Shown: positions 63,485 to 64,000 of the stretch, piece by piece
Layout: the number at the start of each line of letters is the position of its first letter
Numbering within the stretch: the stretch's first letter is position 1
Source of the DNA: Oscillospiraceae bacterium
Lineage (GTDB): Bacteria; Bacillota; Clostridia; Oscillospirales; SIG519
DNA length: 64,000 bases
Direction of reading: 5' to 3'
Assembly (NCBI GenBank): GCA_015067255.1
Contig: SVMS01000003.1
Span: 1-64,000 of the forward strand
Translations under genes and position numbers: made by a program
Notes under the pieces: model-generated
What the model saw: only the letters and a program-made list of their open reading frames with translations
Told to the model about the DNA's origin: nothing
Databases searched by the model: none

Positions 63485-64000
63485 TTACCTTATTAAAGGA
63501 ATTATAGCGGAAATCAAAATTAGAGACAGCGCAGCAAACAAGACAAGAGCTAACCCCGATTTTTCAACTTCGATTTTTATGTTGGGATTATATTTTTTTA
63601 TTTTTCTTAATCCATATGCGGGGAAATGCATTATTTCAATAGAATATTCTTGTTTTTGGAACGATTCGATAAATATGGTAGCATATGTATAATTAACACT
63701 AAATTTGGAACACATCCTTGGGCTAAATGTTATTTTTTTAATATCCTCCCATAAGATAAAATCATTATCTAAAAGCAACCCGTCTTCCCGTGCCACAGCT
63801 ACAATTTTTCCAAAGAAAAATCTGTTTAATAATGACAAAACAATAAACGGTGCAAGAAATGCACACCCTATTGTTACAAACATTGGAAGATTTTCTATCA
63901 TTTCTTTCATTACGGAAAAATCAAAATTATTTTCTTTTAATTCTACGACAATAAGCATAACAGATATAGCAAAAAATAAAGAAAGAATCCCATAAATACA
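63485..64000 (-). CDS. Membrane protein, PH-like core (start beyond window)
   Basis: At least 171 codons. The frame stays open to the window edge and those first residues (GILSLFFAISVMLIVV) form a membrane segment, so the true start is probably beyond 64000 rather than at the internal ATG at 63958. A further hydrophobic helix follows (about 25-50 from that ATG), then a soluble domain with VAREDGLLLDNDFILWEDIKKI that looks like a bacterial PH or similar beta domain, and a C-terminal hydrophobic helix. Function unknown. Confidence 0.65.
   Translation of the reverse strand, partial: CIYGILSLFFAISVMLIVVELKENNFDFSVMKEMIENLPMFVTIGCAFLAPFIVLSLLNRFFFGKIVAVAREDGLLLDNDFILWEDIKKITFSPRMCSKFSVNYTYATIFIESFQKQEYSIEIMHFPAYGLRKIKKYNPNIKIEVEKSGLALVLFAALSLILISAIIPLIR

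Overview
The window reads as a low-GC, Gram-positive Clostridia chromosome, most like the Ruminococcaceae/Oscillospiraceae group. The evidence is the S10-spc-alpha gene order with map and a KOW protein before infA, zinc-type S4, S14 and L36, a Firmicutes-style 16S 5' end, AGGAGG ribosome sites, TTGACA/TATAAT promoters, lipoproteins with lipoboxes, and tRNA-sensing T-box leaders. The family placement is inference; no search was run.

Layout. (1) 1-16870, all minus strand: one ribosomal superoperon (rpsJ to rplQ, including secY, adk, map, infA and rpoA) read from a promoter at 16842-16870. It ends in a hairpin at 721-754, and an rRNA operon with its own promoter follows directly; only the first ~378 nt of 16S lie in the window. 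(2) 16871-21567: two lipoproteins, a zinc-ribbon membrane protein and an AraC regulator, probably one operon. (3) 21568-22487: a gene-poor stretch with three strong hairpins, one orphan promoter and a short direct repeat. (4) 22488-25151: a GH38 alpha-mannosidase, divergent from the next operon. (5) 25246-30382, plus strand: a priming sugar transferase, a lactate/malate-type dehydrogenase, a WbuB-like glycosyltransferase and a beta-propeller protein, then a two-part chromate transporter. (6) 30554-33378: two membrane proteins and a membrane-anchored cohesin-like protein. (7) 33439-54277, minus strand: a ~21 kb capsule or exopolysaccharide operon from one clear promoter. It makes UDP-L-FucNAc (FnlA/B/C), a dTDP-amino-dideoxyhexose (RfbA/RfbB plus an aminotransferase) and uronic acid sugars (WecC-like, TviB/TviC-like), and encodes four glycosyltransferases, flippase, polymerase, three acetyltransferases, an acyltransferase and a deacetylase. 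The plus-strand operon probably supplies the priming enzyme and the FucNAc transferase. (8) 54296-62277, minus strand: two T-box-controlled units. One has a Phe (UUC) T-box before paaK, a tandem-ACT protein, a GNAT enzyme, a MaoC hydratase and an ACT-ACT-metallo-beta-lactamase fusion. The other has a T-box (probably Ile or Leu) before an XRE-cupin-acyl-CoA ligase fusion and sfsA. (9) 62281-64000: a lipoprotein and a membrane protein cut by the window edge.

The most interesting idea concerns region 8. A T-box turns genes on when a tRNA is uncharged, so placing CoA ligases under Phe and probable branched-chain T-boxes suggests they salvage amino-acid skeletons from arylacetates and branched-chain fatty acids (CoA activation then reductive carboxylation), rather than degrade amino acids. 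The required 2-oxoacid:ferredoxin oxidoreductases are not in the window, so this stays a hypothesis.
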